DNA of 64,000 bases from Azospirillum doebereinerae (GCF_003989665.1 NZ_RZIJ01000010.1:1-64000); one strand, 5' to 3'; shown: positions 1 to 10,085, numbered from the stretch's first letter. Translations and numbers: made by a program. Notes: a model not told the origin generated them from the letters alone.

Positions 1-797
1 GCGTAAAACCTGTTACAGTTTGCTTGCTTCAACTTTGGATGCGAACAGACGTCCGCGTTTTGTGCCGATCCCATTCATGAACCGGAACCAAACGCTCAAA
101 CGGTGAAAACCTCACCGCCGCCTGCGCATCCCTTCTCACAACACGGTATAAACTTGTCAAACATCCCGCCACGATCAAACCGGCTGGCGTCCCGCTTCCT
201 CCGTTAAGAGGTTCGGGCCGCAATGGCCGTCTTGTCTGGCTCCCCTTCGCTTCGTTGCCGGCCGTCCGTCTGGACCGCGTCGGCGTCGTTCGCGTCGGGA
301 GGCGCTTTATAGGCGGGGAGCCACGACCTCGCAAGCGCTTTTTTCGTCCTCACCGCATTTTTTCGAGCGATCTTGTTCTCTCCGCCGCGTGACATCCATA
401 TAGGGGCGCTGCTCGCCCCCCTGCCCGACCAAATCCTGCCGCCAAGAAGGGCAAGATGCTGCGCCCGCAGGCATGGATGGACCAGCAAAAGCTTGACCGT
501 GACAGCGCGGCGGATCATCAAGGAGTCCTTGGTCTCAGCCCCTTTGTGATCATTGACCGCAGTAACAATCTTGCATTGACCCGGTATTCATCGTGCTTTT
601 GACGCCACCGCAGCAGCCCGATCGTTTCCGCAATGCCACGCAAGGGCGGTCCCGAGTACCACATCAACTCTTCGTTAACCAAAGAATCCTAGAACAGAGG
701 GACGGCATCAAGCCGCTTTCAGCCGACCGCCGGGGCACCTTCTGATCGGGCCCACATGGCGCCACCGCGCTGATCCCAAAAGGAAGGCTGACACAGC
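1..797. other. Intergenic region upstream of the Pls-type synthetase; no gene seen
   Basis: Reading frames here are short and rich in Arg, Pro, Thr and Ser without recognisable motifs, so I treat them as chance frames. Base composition is a little less GC-rich than in the flanking gene. Several TTGAC-like hexamers occur (for example near 553 and 576), but none has a convincing -10 box at proper spacing. The region probably holds the promoter and leader of the synthetase gene at 798, and perhaps the control region of a gene before the window. Confidence 0.5.
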
Positions 798-3700
798 GTG
801 ACACTGCTGAGCGAACGGGCATCCGCCCTGGATGAGGCCAAAACTTCCGCTCCTCTCCCCGCTTCCGGCCGCCCTCCCCTTCCGGGAGCGGCGCCGACCC
901 TGGCCGGCCCGGTCGAGCCATCCTTCTTGTGCGACGAGCTTCTGCCGGACATTCCCGCTGCCACAGCGGCGCGCACGCCCGACCGCACCGCCATCCTGTT
1001 CGACGGCCGCCGCGTCACTTACGCCGAGCTGAACGCGCGCGCCAACCGCGTCGCGCGGGGGCTTCGCGCGCAGGGCATCGGGCGCGGCTGCTTCGTCGGC
1101 TTGTGGATGGCGCGGTCGCTCGACCTGCATGTGGCGCTGCTGGGCATCCTGAAGGCCGGCGCCGCCTATCTGCCCTTTGACGCCGACGCGCCGGCCGAGC
1201 GCGTCGCGGTCAGCCTCGCCGATTGCGCCGCCCCGGCGATCCTGGTCGATCTGGTGACCGGCTCGAAGGCCGCTGGGCTGGAGGGCGTGCAGACCCTGCG
1301 CATGGGCGACGTGCTGGCCGACGACGACAGCGCCCTCGACCTGCGCGCCGACGGCGTCACGCCGGACGATCCGGCCTACGCGATCTACACCTCCGGCTCG
1401 ACGGGCAAGCCCAAGGGCATCGTCATCAGCCACCGCAACATTTGCCATTACCTGCGCGCGGCCAACAGCGTCTACGGCCTGACCGCCGACGACGTGGCGT
1501 TCCAGGGCGCGTCGGTGGCCTTCGACCTGTCGCTGGAGGAGATTTTCGTCCCTTATCTGGCCGGCGCGACCCTGTGGGTGGCGAGCCGCCAGGTTCTCGA
1601 CGAGGCCGACCGTCTGGCCGACGTGCTGAACGAGGCCGGGGTCACGGTGCTCGACACCGTCCCCACCCTGCTGGCGATGCTGCCCAAGGACGTGCCGTCG
1701 TTGCGCGTGGTGATCCTCGGCGGCGAGGCCTGCCCGCCCGCCGTTGCGGCGCGCTGGTGCCGGCCCGGCCGCCGCCTGTTCAACAGCTACGGCCCGACCG
1801 AGGCGACCGTCGTCGCCACCATCGCCGAGGTGCGGCCGGACGCGCCCGTCACCATCGGCCGGCCGATCCCGAACTACACCTGTTATGTGGTCGACGATGC
1901 GCTGAGCCTCGTCCCCGCCGGAACACAGGGCGAACTGCTGATCGGCGGTCCGGGCGTCGCCCAGGGCTATCTGGGGCGGCCGGACCTGACGGCCGAGAAG
2001 TTCGTCGCCAACCCGTTCCGTGGCGGCGCCGCCGATCCCCTGCTGTACCGCTCGGGCGACGCGGTCAGCGTCGACGGCGACGGCAATCTGCTGTTCCACG
2101 GGCGCATCGACGATCAGGTGAAGATCCGCGGTTTCCGCCTGGAACTCGGCGAGATCGAAGCCAAGCTGACCGACATGCCGGACGTGGCGCAGGCGACCGT
2201 CGTGCTGCGCAACGACCATGGGCTGGACCGGCTGGTCGCCTTCCTGGTGGCGCGGCCCGGCGCTACGCTCGACGTCGCGGAGCTGCGGGCGGGGTTGCGC
2301 GCCCAGTTGCCGAGCTACATGGTCCCGGCGCATTACGAGCGGGTGGAGAGCCTGCCTCGCCTGACCTCCGGCAAGGCCGACCGCAAGACGCTCCAGAAGG
2401 CCGTCCTGACCGAGGAGACCGTCGTCTCAGAACAGGACGAGCCGCGCAGCGCGACGGAGGCCGCCCTGCTGGCCGCCGCCCGCCGCGTTTTCCCCGGCCA
2501 AGCGATCCCGTTCGAAGGCGATTTCTTCCTCGACCTCGGCGGGCATTCGCTGATCGCGGCGCGCTTCGTTTCGGCGGTGCGCGAGACCGCCGGGCTGGCC
2601 GGGCTGACGCTCCAGGACGTCTACGGCGCCCGCACCCTACGGGCGATGGCCGAGCGGCTGGAAGCCCGCAACCCGCGCGGACCGGGCGGCAGGACGGCGC
2701 CCCCCGCCGATCTGTCCTTCACCCCGCCGCCGCTGATGCGCCGTTTCCTGTGCGGACTGGCGCAGGCGGCCGTGCTGCCCTTCATCCTGGCGCTGATGAC
2801 CGCGCAGTGGCTGGGCGTGTTCGTCAGCTACATGCTGCTGTCCGGCGAGGACGCGACGCTGCTGACGGAAGTCACCACGCTGCTGGGCGTCTACGTCGTC
2901 ATCAACATCGTCACGCTGATCATCGCGGTCGCGGCGAAATGGCTGATCATCGGACGGACCAAGCCCGGCCGCTACCCGCTGTGGGGAACCTACTACTTCC
3001 GCTGGTGGCTGGTGCAGCGCTTCGTCAGCCTGATCCACCTGAAGTGGTTCCAGGGGTCGCCGGTGATGCGGGTGTTCCTGCGCGCGCTGGGCGCCAAGGT
3101 CGGCGACGCGGCGATCATCGGCGAGTTCGAGTCCGGCGCCATCGACCTCGTGTCCATCGGCCGGGGCGCCGCCATCGGCGGCAAGGTGAAGTTCGCCAAC
3201 GCCGAGGTGGTCGGCAACGAGCTGATCATCGGCACCGTGGAGATCGGCGAGGACGGCTACATCGGCACCTCCTGCGTCATCGGGCACGACGCCGTGGTCG
3301 GGGCCGGCACCGAGCTGGCCGACCTGACCGCGCTGTCGGCGGGCACCCGCACCGGCACCTACGAGAAGTGGGACGGATCGCCGGCGCGCTGCGTCGGCAC
3401 AGTGGACCGCGCCTCCCTGCCCGACGAGGCCGAGGCCGGACCGCTGCGCAAGGCGGTCCAGGCGTTGGTCTACGCCGTCGCGGTGCTGGCCCTGCCGCCC
3501 ATCGCACTGATCCCGATCTTCCCCGCCTTCTATCTGTTCGACCGGCTCGACGCCATCATGGGCGGGGTGATCAAGGTCAACTACCTGTACTATGTGCCGG
3601 CCATCGCGTGGCCGACGGCGATGGCGATGGTCGGCGTCACCGTGTTCCTGATCGCCGGGGTGCGCTGGGCGCTGCTGCCGCGCGTGAAGGCCGGGACCTA

Positions 3701-4901
3701 CTCGATCCACAGCTGGTTCTACGTGCGCAAATGGATCGTCGCGCTGTCGACCGAGGTGATGCTGGAAACGCTCAGCTCGCTCTACGCCACCGTCTACATG
3801 CGGGCGTGGTACCGGCTGATGGGCGCCAAGATCGGCCGTGACGCGGAGATCTCGACAAACCTCGCCGGGCGCTACGATCTGGTCGAGATCGGCGAGAAAT
3901 GCTTCATCGCCGACGAGGTGGTGCTGGGCGACGAGGACATCCGGCGCGGCTGGATGGAGCTGAAGCCGGTGAAGACCGAGGCCCGCGTGTTCGTCGGCAA
4001 CGACGCCGTGGTGCCGCCGGGCGCCATGATTCCGACCGGCTCGCTGATCGGCATCAAGTCCAAGCCGCCGGCCAACCACGAGATGCAGGCGGGCGAGACT
4101 TGGTTCGGCAGCCCGCCGATGAAGCTGCCGGTGCGCCAGAAGTTCGACAACGTCGGCGCCAACTGGACCTTCGAGCCGTCGCGCGGGCGCCGGCTGGGCC
4201 GGGCCGTGTTCGAGGCCTTCAGCCTGTCCATGCCGACGATGCTGTTCATCACCTTCGGCACGCTGGCGGTGGAGATGTTCTCCCCGGCGCTGCTGGAGAA
4301 CCGCTACGGCGATTTCCTCTGGCAGTTCCTGGCGGTCAGCGTCGCCATCCCGGCCGCGATGGTGCTGATGGTGGTGCTGGTGAAATGGGCACTGATGGGG
4401 CGCTACGCCCCCACCACCAAGCCGATGTGGTCCTGGTGGGCCATGCGGACCGAGGCGGTCGCGGTGCTGTACTGGGGTCTGGCCGGCAAGGTGCTGCTCG
4501 ACCATCTGCGCGGCACGCCGATGCTGCCCTGGGTGCTGCGGCTGTTCGGGACCAAGTTCGGCAAGGGCGTCTTCATGGACAGCACCGACATCACCGAGTT
4601 CGACTGCGTGTCGGTCGGCGATTACGCCTCGGTCAACGCGCTGTCGGCCTTGCAGACCCACCTCTACGAGGACCGGGTCATGAAGGTCGGCCGCGTCGCG
4701 GTCGGCACGGGGGTGACGGTCGGCGCCGGTGCCACGGTGCTCTACGACACCCACATCGGCGACTACGCCCGGCTGGGGCCGCTGACGCTGGTGATGAAGG
4801 GCGAGGATATCCCCGCCCACACCGAATGGGAGGGCGCCCCCGCCCAGCCGGCCGGCCGGCACGAGCCGGCGGAGGCGAAGGGCTTCAAGGCGGCGGCCTG
4901 A
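798..4901 (+). CDS. Pls/PosA-family membrane-bound non-ribosomal peptide synthetase (A-PCP-tandem terminal domains)
   Basis: A 1367-residue single-module NRPS. The adenylation domain (about residues 45-540) has core motifs YTSGSTGKPKG at 197-207, FNSYGPTEAT at 328-337, YRSGD, GRIDDQVKIRGFRLE near 435 and SGKADRK. A carrier domain follows, with LGGHSL and its phosphopantetheine Ser near 584. From about 650 on, pairs of membrane helices alternate with three hexapeptide left-handed beta-helix-like domains (about 745-860, 1010-1110, 1255-1350). There is no classical condensation or thioesterase domain. This is the architecture of Streptomyces epsilon-poly-lysine synthetase (A, T, six TM segments, three soluble C-terminal domains). 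The enzyme therefore probably activates one amino acid and joins it at the inner membrane. By hand alignment the binding-pocket code is about D-L-E-D-I-G-S-V-V-K, whose acidic residues suggest a basic amino acid (inference). GTG start with GGAAGG about 10 nt upstream. A separate phosphopantetheinyl transferase must act on it. Confidence 0.9.
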   Translation: MTLLSERASALDEAKTSAPLPASGRPPLPGAAPTLAGPVEPSFLCDELLPDIPAATAARTPDRTAILFDGRRVTYAELNARANRVARGLRAQGIGRGCFVGLWMARSLDLHVALLGILKAGAAYLPFDADAPAERVAVSLADCAAPAILVDLVTGSKAAGLEGVQTLRMGDVLADDDSALDLRADGVTPDDPAYAIYTSGSTGKPKGIVISHRNICHYLRAANSVYGLTADDVAFQGASVAFDLSLEEIFVPYLAGATLWVASRQVLDEADRLADVLNEAGVTVLDTVPTLLAMLPKDVPSLRVVILGGEACPPAVAARWCRPGRRLFNSYGPTEATVVATIAEVRPDAPVTIGRPIPNYTCYVVDDALSLVPAGTQGELLIGGPGVAQGYLGRPDLTAEKFVANPFRGGAADPLLYRSGDAVSVDGDGNLLFHGRIDDQVKIRGFRLELGEIEAKLTDMPDVAQATVVLRNDHGLDRLVAFLVARPGATLDVAELRAGLRAQLPSYMVPAHYERVESLPRLTSGKADRKTLQKAVLTEETVVSEQDEPRSATEAALLAAARRVFPGQAIPFEGDFFLDLGGHSLIAARFVSAVRETAGLAGLTLQDVYGARTLRAMAERLEARNPRGPGGRTAPPADLSFTPPPLMRRFLCGLAQAAVLPFILALMTAQWLGVFVSYMLLSGEDATLLTEVTTLLGVYVVINIVTLIIAVAAKWLIIGRTKPGRYPLWGTYYFRWWLVQRFVSLIHLKWFQGSPVMRVFLRALGAKVGDAAIIGEFESGAIDLVSIGRGAAIGGKVKFANAEVVGNELIIGTVEIGEDGYIGTSCVIGHDAVVGAGTELADLTALSAGTRTGTYEKWDGSPARCVGTVDRASLPDEAEAGPLRKAVQALVYAVAVLALPPIALIPIFPAFYLFDRLDAIMGGVIKVNYLYYVPAIAWPTAMAMVGVTVFLIAGVRWALLPRVKAGTYSIHSWFYVRKWIVALSTEVMLETLSSLYATVYMRAWYRLMGAKIGRDAEISTNLAGRYDLVEIGEKCFIADEVVLGDEDIRRGWMELKPVKTEARVFVGNDAVVPPGAMIPTGSLIGIKSKPPANHEMQAGETWFGSPPMKLPVRQKFDNVGANWTFEPSRGRRLGRAVFEAFSLSMPTMLFITFGTLAVEMFSPALLENRYGDFLWQFLAVSVAIPAAMVLMVVLVKWALMGRYAPTTKPMWSWWAMRTEAVAVLYWGLAGKVLLDHLRGTPMLPWVLRLFGTKFGKGVFMDSTDITEFDCVSVGDYASVNALSALQTHLYEDRVMKVGRVAVGTGVTVGAGATVLYDTHIGDYARLGPLTLVMKGEDIPAHTEWEGAPAQPAGRHEPAEAKGFKAAA

Positions 4902-4930
4902 CGCCGCTCCGCTCCTGGACGGACTTGGAA

Positions 4931-4958
4931 AGGGCCGCGCATTGTCGCGGCCCTTTTT
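4931..4958 (+). terminator. Rho-independent terminator after the Pls-type gene
   Basis: A perfect 9-bp stem (AGGGCCGCG, 4931-4939, with CGCGGCCCT, 4946-4954) encloses a 6-nt loop and runs into five T residues. It sits 30 nt after the synthetase stop codon and separates that gene from the fumarase, so the synthetase is probably its own transcription unit. Confidence 0.85.
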
Positions 4959-5131
4959 GCGTTCCGGGATGCTCCCCCCTGGACGATGGTCCCGCCCTGC
5001 CCGTCCGCCGGTTGTTTCGGCGCCCCAGCGGTGTATAAGGGGGTCCGAGCGCGGCCCCGGCCCTTCGCGCATCCGGATCGTCGGTTGCGCGGGAGGCGCG
5101 GGCGACCCAGCGGATAATGAAGGAACGCCCC

Positions 5132-6766
5132 ATGCCCGACGACCTCTCCTCAGCACGCGGAGCCACCGGCCTGTTTCCGCTCGCCAAGGACGACACGACC
5201 TACCGCAAGCTGACCTCCGACCATGTCTCCGTCGTCGAGTTCGACGGCGAGCCGATCCTGAAGGTCGAGCCGGAAGCCCTGCGTCTGTTGGCCGAGGCCG
5301 CCTTCGCCGACATCAACCATCTGCTGCGTCCGGGCCACCTCGCCCAGTTGGCGAAAATCCTGGAGGACGGGGAAGCCTCGGCGAACGACAAGTTCGTGGC
5401 GCTCGACCTGCTGAAGAACGCCAACATCGCCGCCGCAGGCACGCTGCCGATGTGCCAGGACACCGGCACCGCCATCATCATGGGCAAGAAGGGCCGCCGC
5501 GTCTGGACCAAGGGCGGCGACGAGACCGCGCTGTCCGAAGGCGCCCGCGACGCCTACCTGAAGCGCAACCTGCGCTACAGCCAGCTGGCGCCGATCTCCA
5601 TGTACGAGGAGAAGAACACCCGCAACAACCTGCCCGCCCAGATCGACATCTATTCGGAGGGCGAGGACTATTACAAATTCCTGTTCATGGCCAAGGGCGG
5701 CGGCTCGGCCAACAAGACCTTCCTGCATCAGGCGACGCCCTCGGTTCTGGCGCCCGACCGGCTGCTGAAGTTCCTCGAGGACAAGATCCGCTACCTCGGC
5801 ACGTCCGCCTGCCCGCCCTACCACCTCGCCATCGTCATCGGCGGGCTGTCGGCGGAGCAGAACCTGAAGACGGTGAAGCTGGCCTCGGCCCGCTACCTCG
5901 ACAACCTGCCGACCGAGGGCGGCGAGGACGCGCACGCCTTCCGCGATCTGGCGATGGAGGCCGAAGTCCACAAGCTGACCCAGAACATGGGCATCGGCGC
6001 CCAGTTCGGCGGCAAGTACTTCTGCCACGACGTCCGCGTCATCCGCCTGCCGCGCCACGGCGCCTCGATGCCGATCGGCGTCGGCGTGTCCTGCTCGGCG
6101 GACCGTCAGGCGGTGGGCAAGATCACCAAGGACGGCATCTTCCTGGAGCAGCTTGAGACCGAGCCGGCCCAGTACCTGCCGGAGATCGGCGACGAGCATC
6201 TGTCGGACGACGTGGTCAGGATCGACCTGAACCAGCCGATGAGCGAGATCCGCAAGACGCTGAGCCAGTACCCGATCCGCACTCGCCTGTCGCTGACCGG
6301 CCCGCTGATCGTCGCCCGCGACCTCGCCCACGCCAAGCTGCGCGCGCGGCTCGACGCCGGGGAACCGCTGCCTGACTACTTCAAGAATCACCCGATCTAC
6401 TACGCCGGCCCGGCCAAGACGCCGGAAGGCTACGCCTCGGGCTCGTTCGGCCCGACGACGGCCGGGCGCATGGACAGCTTCGTCGACCAGTTCCAGGCGG
6501 CGGGCGGCTCGATGGTCATGCTGGCCAAGGGCAACCGCAGCCCGGAGGTGACGGCGGCCTGCAAGCAGCATGGCGGCTTCTACCTGGGCTCCATCGGCGG
6601 CGCGGCGGCCCGGCTGGCGCAGGACTGCATCAAGAAGGTCGAGGTCGTCGAGTATCCCGAACTCGGCATGGAAGCCATCTGGCGCATCGAGGTCGAGGAT
6701 TTCCCGGCCTTCATCATCGTCGACGACAAGGGCAACGACTTCTTCAAGGAGTTGAAGCTCGCCTGA
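5132..6766 (+). CDS. fumA: Fumarate hydratase, class I (iron-sulfur type)
   Basis: About 544 residues, the full length of the oxygen-sensitive [4Fe-4S] fumarases. It interconverts fumarate and malate in the cytoplasmic TCA cycle. Three cysteines lie at about 108 (LPMCQDTG), 227 (SACPP) and 321 (VSCSADR), each offset by three from the cluster ligands 105, 224 and 318 of E. coli FumA. The C-terminal half keeps the beta-domain pattern ARD(L)AHAKL and [11 protein letters not shown]. An in-frame ATG lies at 5117, but the AAGGAA ribosome-binding site is inside that extension and 7 nt before the ATG at 5132, so I take 5132. No partner gene overlaps it; it seems monocistronic between the terminator before it and the repeat element after it. 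Confidence 0.95.
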   Translation: MPDDLSSARGATGLFPLAKDDTTYRKLTSDHVSVVEFDGEPILKVEPEALRLLAEAAFADINHLLRPGHLAQLAKILEDGEASANDKFVALDLLKNANIAAAGTLPMCQDTGTAIIMGKKGRRVWTKGGDETALSEGARDAYLKRNLRYSQLAPISMYEEKNTRNNLPAQIDIYSEGEDYYKFLFMAKGGGSANKTFLHQATPSVLAPDRLLKFLEDKIRYLGTSACPPYHLAIVIGGLSAEQNLKTVKLASARYLDNLPTEGGEDAHAFRDLAMEAEVHKLTQNMGIGAQFGGKYFCHDVRVIRLPRHGASMPIGVGVSCSADRQAVGKITKDGIFLEQLETEPAQYLPEIGDEHLSDDVVRIDLNQPMSEIRKTLSQYPIRTRLSLTGPLIVARDLAHAKLRARLDAGEPLPDYFKNHPIYYAGPAKTPEGYASGSFGPTTAGRMDSFVDQFQAAGGSMVMLAKGNRSPEVTAACKQHGGFYLGSIGGAAARLAQDCIKKVEVVEYPELGMEAIWRIEVEDFPAFIIVDDKGNDFFKELKLA

Positions 6767-6789
6767 CGGCGGCTTGGACTTTCCGCCCC

Positions 6790-6904
6790 CTTGCCCCCAC
6801 CCTAACCCTCCCCCGCTGGGCGGGGGAGGGAACTGCCGCTGAACATCGACAAAGCTCCTGTCCCCCTCCCCTGCCCAGCGGGGGAGGGCCGGGGTGGGGG
6901 CAAG
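6790..6904. repeat. GC-rich REP-like paired palindrome
   Basis: Two related palindromic units in opposite orientation. The left unit starts CTTGCCCCCACCC and contains the stem CCCTCCCCCG...CGGGGGAGGG. The right unit (6864-6904) contains CCCAGCGGGGGAGGG and ends GGGTGGGGGCAAG, the mirror of the left end. This layout resembles bacterial interspersed mosaic elements. It occupies the gap between fumA and the pseudouridine synthase and may limit transcription between them. A GTG inside it (6894) is unlikely to be a start codon. Confidence 0.75.
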
Positions 6905-6920
6905 CAGGAACCGACCCTTC

Positions 6921-7601
6921 GTGACACCCGCCCAAATCCAGGAGCGCGTCCTCTACCGGGACGGGCTGATGCTGATCATCGACAAGCCGGCGGGGTTGCC
7001 GGTCCACGCCGGCCCGGCCGGCGGCCCCAATCTGGAGCGCCATTTCGACGCCCTGCGCTTCGGCTTCCCCAAGCCGCCGTCGCTGGCCCACCGGTTGGAC
7101 CGCGACACCTCAGGCTGCCTGATCCTGGGACGCCACGCCAAGGCGCTGCGCAAGATCGGCATCCTGTTCCAGGACGGCAAGGTCGACAAAACCTATTGGG
7201 CGGTCGTCGTCGGCTCGCCGCCGGCGGAATCCGGGCGGATCGAGCTGACGCTGTCCAAGGTCTCCAACAAGACCGGCGGCTGGCGCATCGTCGGCGGCAA
7301 TCCCGACGGGCAGACCGCCGTCACCGACTACGTGGTGAAGGGCCGCGCCGACGGTCTGACCTGGCTGGAGCTGACGCCCCGCACCGGCCGCACCCACCAG
7401 ATCCGTGTCCACTGCGCGTCCATCGGCTGCCCGCTGCTGGGCGACCCGCAATACGGCGGGCCGGAGGGGGCGCTGCACCTGCACTCCCGCGCCATCTCCC
7501 TGCCGCTCTACCCCAAGCGCGAGGCCGTGGGCGCCGTCGCCCCCATTCCGGCGCACATGCGGGCGGCGCTGGGGGCTTGCGGCTTTACGGAGGCTTCATA
7601 G
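6921..7601 (+). CDS. RluA-family pseudouridine synthase (no S4 domain)
   Basis: About 226 residues. It isomerises uridine to pseudouridine in rRNA or tRNA. The catalytic motif HRLDRDTSG, carrying the essential Asp, is near residue 57, and the later GRTHQIRVH motif typical of RluA enzymes is present. The N-terminus begins directly with the catalytic fold (YRDGLMLIIDKPAGLPVH), so there is no S4 RNA-binding domain. That points to an RluA- or TruC-like member rather than RluC or RluD. A GTG at 6894 would extend it into the upstream repeat; the GTG at 6921 has AGGAA 10 nt before it. Which uridine it modifies cannot be told from sequence. Confidence 0.85.
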   Translation: MTPAQIQERVLYRDGLMLIIDKPAGLPVHAGPAGGPNLERHFDALRFGFPKPPSLAHRLDRDTSGCLILGRHAKALRKIGILFQDGKVDKTYWAVVVGSPPAESGRIELTLSKVSNKTGGWRIVGGNPDGQTAVTDYVVKGRADGLTWLELTPRTGRTHQIRVHCASIGCPLLGDPQYGGPEGALHLHSRAISLPLYPKREAVGAVAPIPAHMRAALGACGFTEAS

Positions 7602-7658
7602 CTTCGGGTTTAGGCTCGGGTCTTCGCTGCGTTGCGGCATGAGGGGCGAGGATTGCGC

Positions 7659-9122
7659 ATGATCCCCATCGGCACGACCACCGCCCGCTGGATGACGCTG
7701 CGCTACGGCATTGCGCTGGCGCTGATCGCCTTGGGCACGCTGGCCGGTTTCGTGATGACCGAGCGGGTGATGGGCCAGCACGAGCGCATGCTGGAGGTCG
7801 TCAACGTCTCCGGCCGCCAGCGCATGCTGTCCCAGCGCACCGCCCTGCTGGTCGAGCAGCTCAAGCATGATTCCGACCCGGCCTCCCGCGCCGATCTGGC
7901 CCGGCGTCTGGCCGAGGCCACCGATATGTTCGAGGCCGCCCATCGGCGCCTGAACGGCCGTGCCGGCCCGGAGGACGGCCCGGTCCTGGGACCGCCACCC
8001 CGCAACCTGTTCTCCGGCGGCCCCGACCCGCTTGACGCGCTGGTGGCGCGCCATGTCGCCGCGCTGCGCGCCGTCATCGCCGCCGCGCCCGCCGGCTTGC
8101 CATCCGGCATGGCCGAGGCCGATTACGTAACCAGCCAAGCGCTGGGACCGCTGCTCGACCGGCTGGAAACAATGGTGGCGCTCTACCAGCAGGAGGGCGA
8201 GGCCGGCTTCCATTCCCTGCACCGGATGGGGCTGGCGGCGCTGATCCTGACGCTGCTGACGCTGGTGGCCGAGGCGCTGGTGATCTTCCGCCCGATGACC
8301 CGCCACGTGCGCGACCAGTTCACCGAGATCGCCCGCATGACCGAGGCCATCGAGCGGGCCAACGCCACGCTGGAGCAGCAGGTCCGCGAGCGCACCGCCG
8401 AACTCCACGCCGCCAAGACCGCCGCCGAGCAGGCGCACCGCGCCAAGTCGCGCTTCCTCGCCCACGCCAGCCACGACCTGCACCAGCCCTTGCAGGCCAT
8501 CGGCATGTTCACCGGCATGCTGGAGCGCCAGAGCCAGACCGCCAAGGCGGCGGCGCTGCTGACCGACCTGAAGGCGGCGCAACGGTCGATGCGCGACCTG
8601 CTCAACGCGATCCTGGAGATCTCCAAGCTGGAATCCGGCGTGGTGTCGCCCAAGCCGGCGGATCTGGCGCTCTCACCGCTGCTCGACCAGTTGGAGGCCG
8701 AGTTCGCCGGTCTGGCCGAGGCCAAGGGGCTGCGCCTGCGCGCCGTGCCGACCGGGGTGACGGTGCGCAGCGACCCGGCCCTGCTGGAGCGGATCGTCCG
8801 CAACCTGATCGCTAACGCCATCCGCTACACCGAGGAGGGCGGCGTGCTGGTCGGCTGCCGGCGACGCGGCGGGCGGCTGTGGATCGAGGTCTACGACACC
8901 GGGCGCGGCATCGCCGAGACCGACCGCCGCCGCATCTTCGAGGAGTTCGTGCAGCTCGACCGCCCCGACCGCGACCGCAGCGAGGGCATCGGGTTGGGGC
9001 TGGCCATCGTCGAGCGTCTGGCCCGGCTGCTCGGCCACCCGGTGGCGGTGCGCTCGGTCGAGGGCAAGGGGACCGTCTTCTCCGTCTGCGTGCCGGAGGC
9101 GGAGGCGGCAACGGTTGCGTAG
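7659..9122 (+). CDS. Membrane sensor histidine kinase with PilJ/NarX-like sensor region
   Basis: About 487 residues. A first membrane helix (about 11-33) is followed by a periplasmic region containing VSGRQRMLSQR, the helix typical of PilJ/NarX-type sensor domains, and a second helix near 190-210. A coiled coil (ERANATLEQQVRERTAELHAAK) leads into the HisKA box ASHDLHQPLQAI with its phosphoacceptor His. The ATPase part has N-box NLIANAIRYTEEGG, DTGRGI and GLGLAIVERLARLLG. There is no receiver domain and no adjacent response regulator, so it is an orphan kinase whose partner is elsewhere. I chose ATG 7659, with GAGG upstream, over an upstream TTG. Confidence 0.9.
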   Translation: MIPIGTTTARWMTLRYGIALALIALGTLAGFVMTERVMGQHERMLEVVNVSGRQRMLSQRTALLVEQLKHDSDPASRADLARRLAEATDMFEAAHRRLNGRAGPEDGPVLGPPPRNLFSGGPDPLDALVARHVAALRAVIAAAPAGLPSGMAEADYVTSQALGPLLDRLETMVALYQQEGEAGFHSLHRMGLAALILTLLTLVAEALVIFRPMTRHVRDQFTEIARMTEAIERANATLEQQVRERTAELHAAKTAAEQAHRAKSRFLAHASHDLHQPLQAIGMFTGMLERQSQTAKAAALLTDLKAAQRSMRDLLNAILEISKLESGVVSPKPADLALSPLLDQLEAEFAGLAEAKGLRLRAVPTGVTVRSDPALLERIVRNLIANAIRYTEEGGVLVGCRRRGGRLWIEVYDTGRGIAETDRRRIFEEFVQLDRPDRDRSEGIGLGLAIVERLARLLGHPVAVRSVEGKGTVFSVCVPEAEAATVA

Positions 9123-9149
9123 ACCGGACGGCTCCGCTATCCCACCGGC

Positions 9150-10085
9150 ATGACCAGCACCACCGACACGCTCGCCCCCGCCCCGTCCGCCTCCGCGCCT
9201 TCCGCCTCCGAGGTGCGGCGCGCCACCGGGATCGCCGCCATCGCCATCCCGCTCTGGGCGGCCTCGTCCCTGTTGACCTCGCTGCTCGGCGGCATCCCGC
9301 CCTTCCAGCTCGTCGCCTCGACCTTCACGCTGGCCTTCCTGACCGGAACGCTGGCCGGGCTGGCACGAGGACGCGACGTGATCGGCCCGCTGCGGCAACC
9401 CTGGCCGGTCTGGCTGGTCGGGGTGGTCGGGCTGTTCGGCTATCACTTCTTCTACTTCCTCGCCTTCGGCATCGCGGACGGCGCGACGGTCGAGGTCAAC
9501 CTGCTGAACTACCTGTGGCCGCTGTTCATCGTGCTGTTCTCCACGCTGCTGCCGGGGGAGCGGCTGAAGCCGGGCCATGTGCTGGGTGCGCTGTGCGGGC
9601 TGGCCGGGACGGCGCTGATCATCACCGGACGCGGCGAGGGCGTATCGCTGACGGCGAACCATCTGCCGGCCTACGCGGCGGTGGTGACGGCGGCGGTCAT
9701 CTGGGGCGCCTATTCGGTGCTGTCGCGCCGCTTCGGCAGCGTCCCGACCGAGGCGGTGGGCGGCTTCTGCCTCGTCACCGCGCTGCTGGCGCTGCTCTGC
9801 CACCTCGCCTTCGAGACGACGGTGATGCCCTACGGCATCGCGTGGCCGGCGCTAATGGCGCTGGGGATCGGGCCGTTCGGGCTGTCCTTCTTCCTGTGGG
9901 ATCACGGCATGAAGCGCGGCGACATCCGCGCGCTGGGCGTGATGTCCTACGCGGTGCCGCCGGCCTCGACGCTGCTGCTGATCCTGTTCGGGCAGGCGAC
10001 CGGCGGCTGGACGGTGTGGACCGCCTGCGCCCTGATCGCCGGCGGCGCGCTGCTGGCGAGCTGGGACCTCATCCGCGGCAAATGA
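9150..10085 (+). CDS. DMT-family (EamA) inner-membrane exporter, YddG-like
   Basis: 311 residues, with about ten hydrophobic segments in two EamA repeats, the usual size of the drug/metabolite transporter family. The segment EVNLLNYLWPLFIVLF resembles the corresponding helix of YddG-type aromatic amino acid exporters, so export of an amino acid or similar metabolite is possible; the substrate is inference. The first 25 residues are Ser/Ala/Pro-rich and probably cytoplasmic. It starts 28 nt after the histidine kinase on the same strand, without a clear ribosome-binding site, so the two may be co-transcribed. Confidence 0.85.
   Translation: MTSTTDTLAPAPSASAPSASEVRRATGIAAIAIPLWAASSLLTSLLGGIPPFQLVASTFTLAFLTGTLAGLARGRDVIGPLRQPWPVWLVGVVGLFGYHFFYFLAFGIADGATVEVNLLNYLWPLFIVLFSTLLPGERLKPGHVLGALCGLAGTALIITGRGEGVSLTANHLPAYAAVVTAAVIWGAYSVLSRRFGSVPTEAVGGFCLVTALLALLCHLAFETTVMPYGIAWPALMALGIGPFGLSFFLWDHGMKRGDIRALGVMSYAVPPASTLLLILFGQATGGWTVWTACALIAGGALLASWDLIRGK

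Noticed and set aside
1..797. Small frames upstream of the synthetase gene
   Set aside because: Products of 85-105 residues rich in Arg, Pro and Ser overlap each other on one strand and have no supported start sites.
1223..3841. Long plus-strand frame (872 codons) inside the Pls-type gene
   Set aside because: The product is dominated by Arg, Pro and Gly and has no domain; it is the shifted frame of the real gene.
2637..5156. Very long minus-strand open frame (839 codons) opposite the Pls-type gene
   Set aside because: Its translation is rich in His, Arg, Gly and Gln without motifs. It lies opposite a gene with many clear NRPS motifs, so it is a GC-driven antisense shadow.
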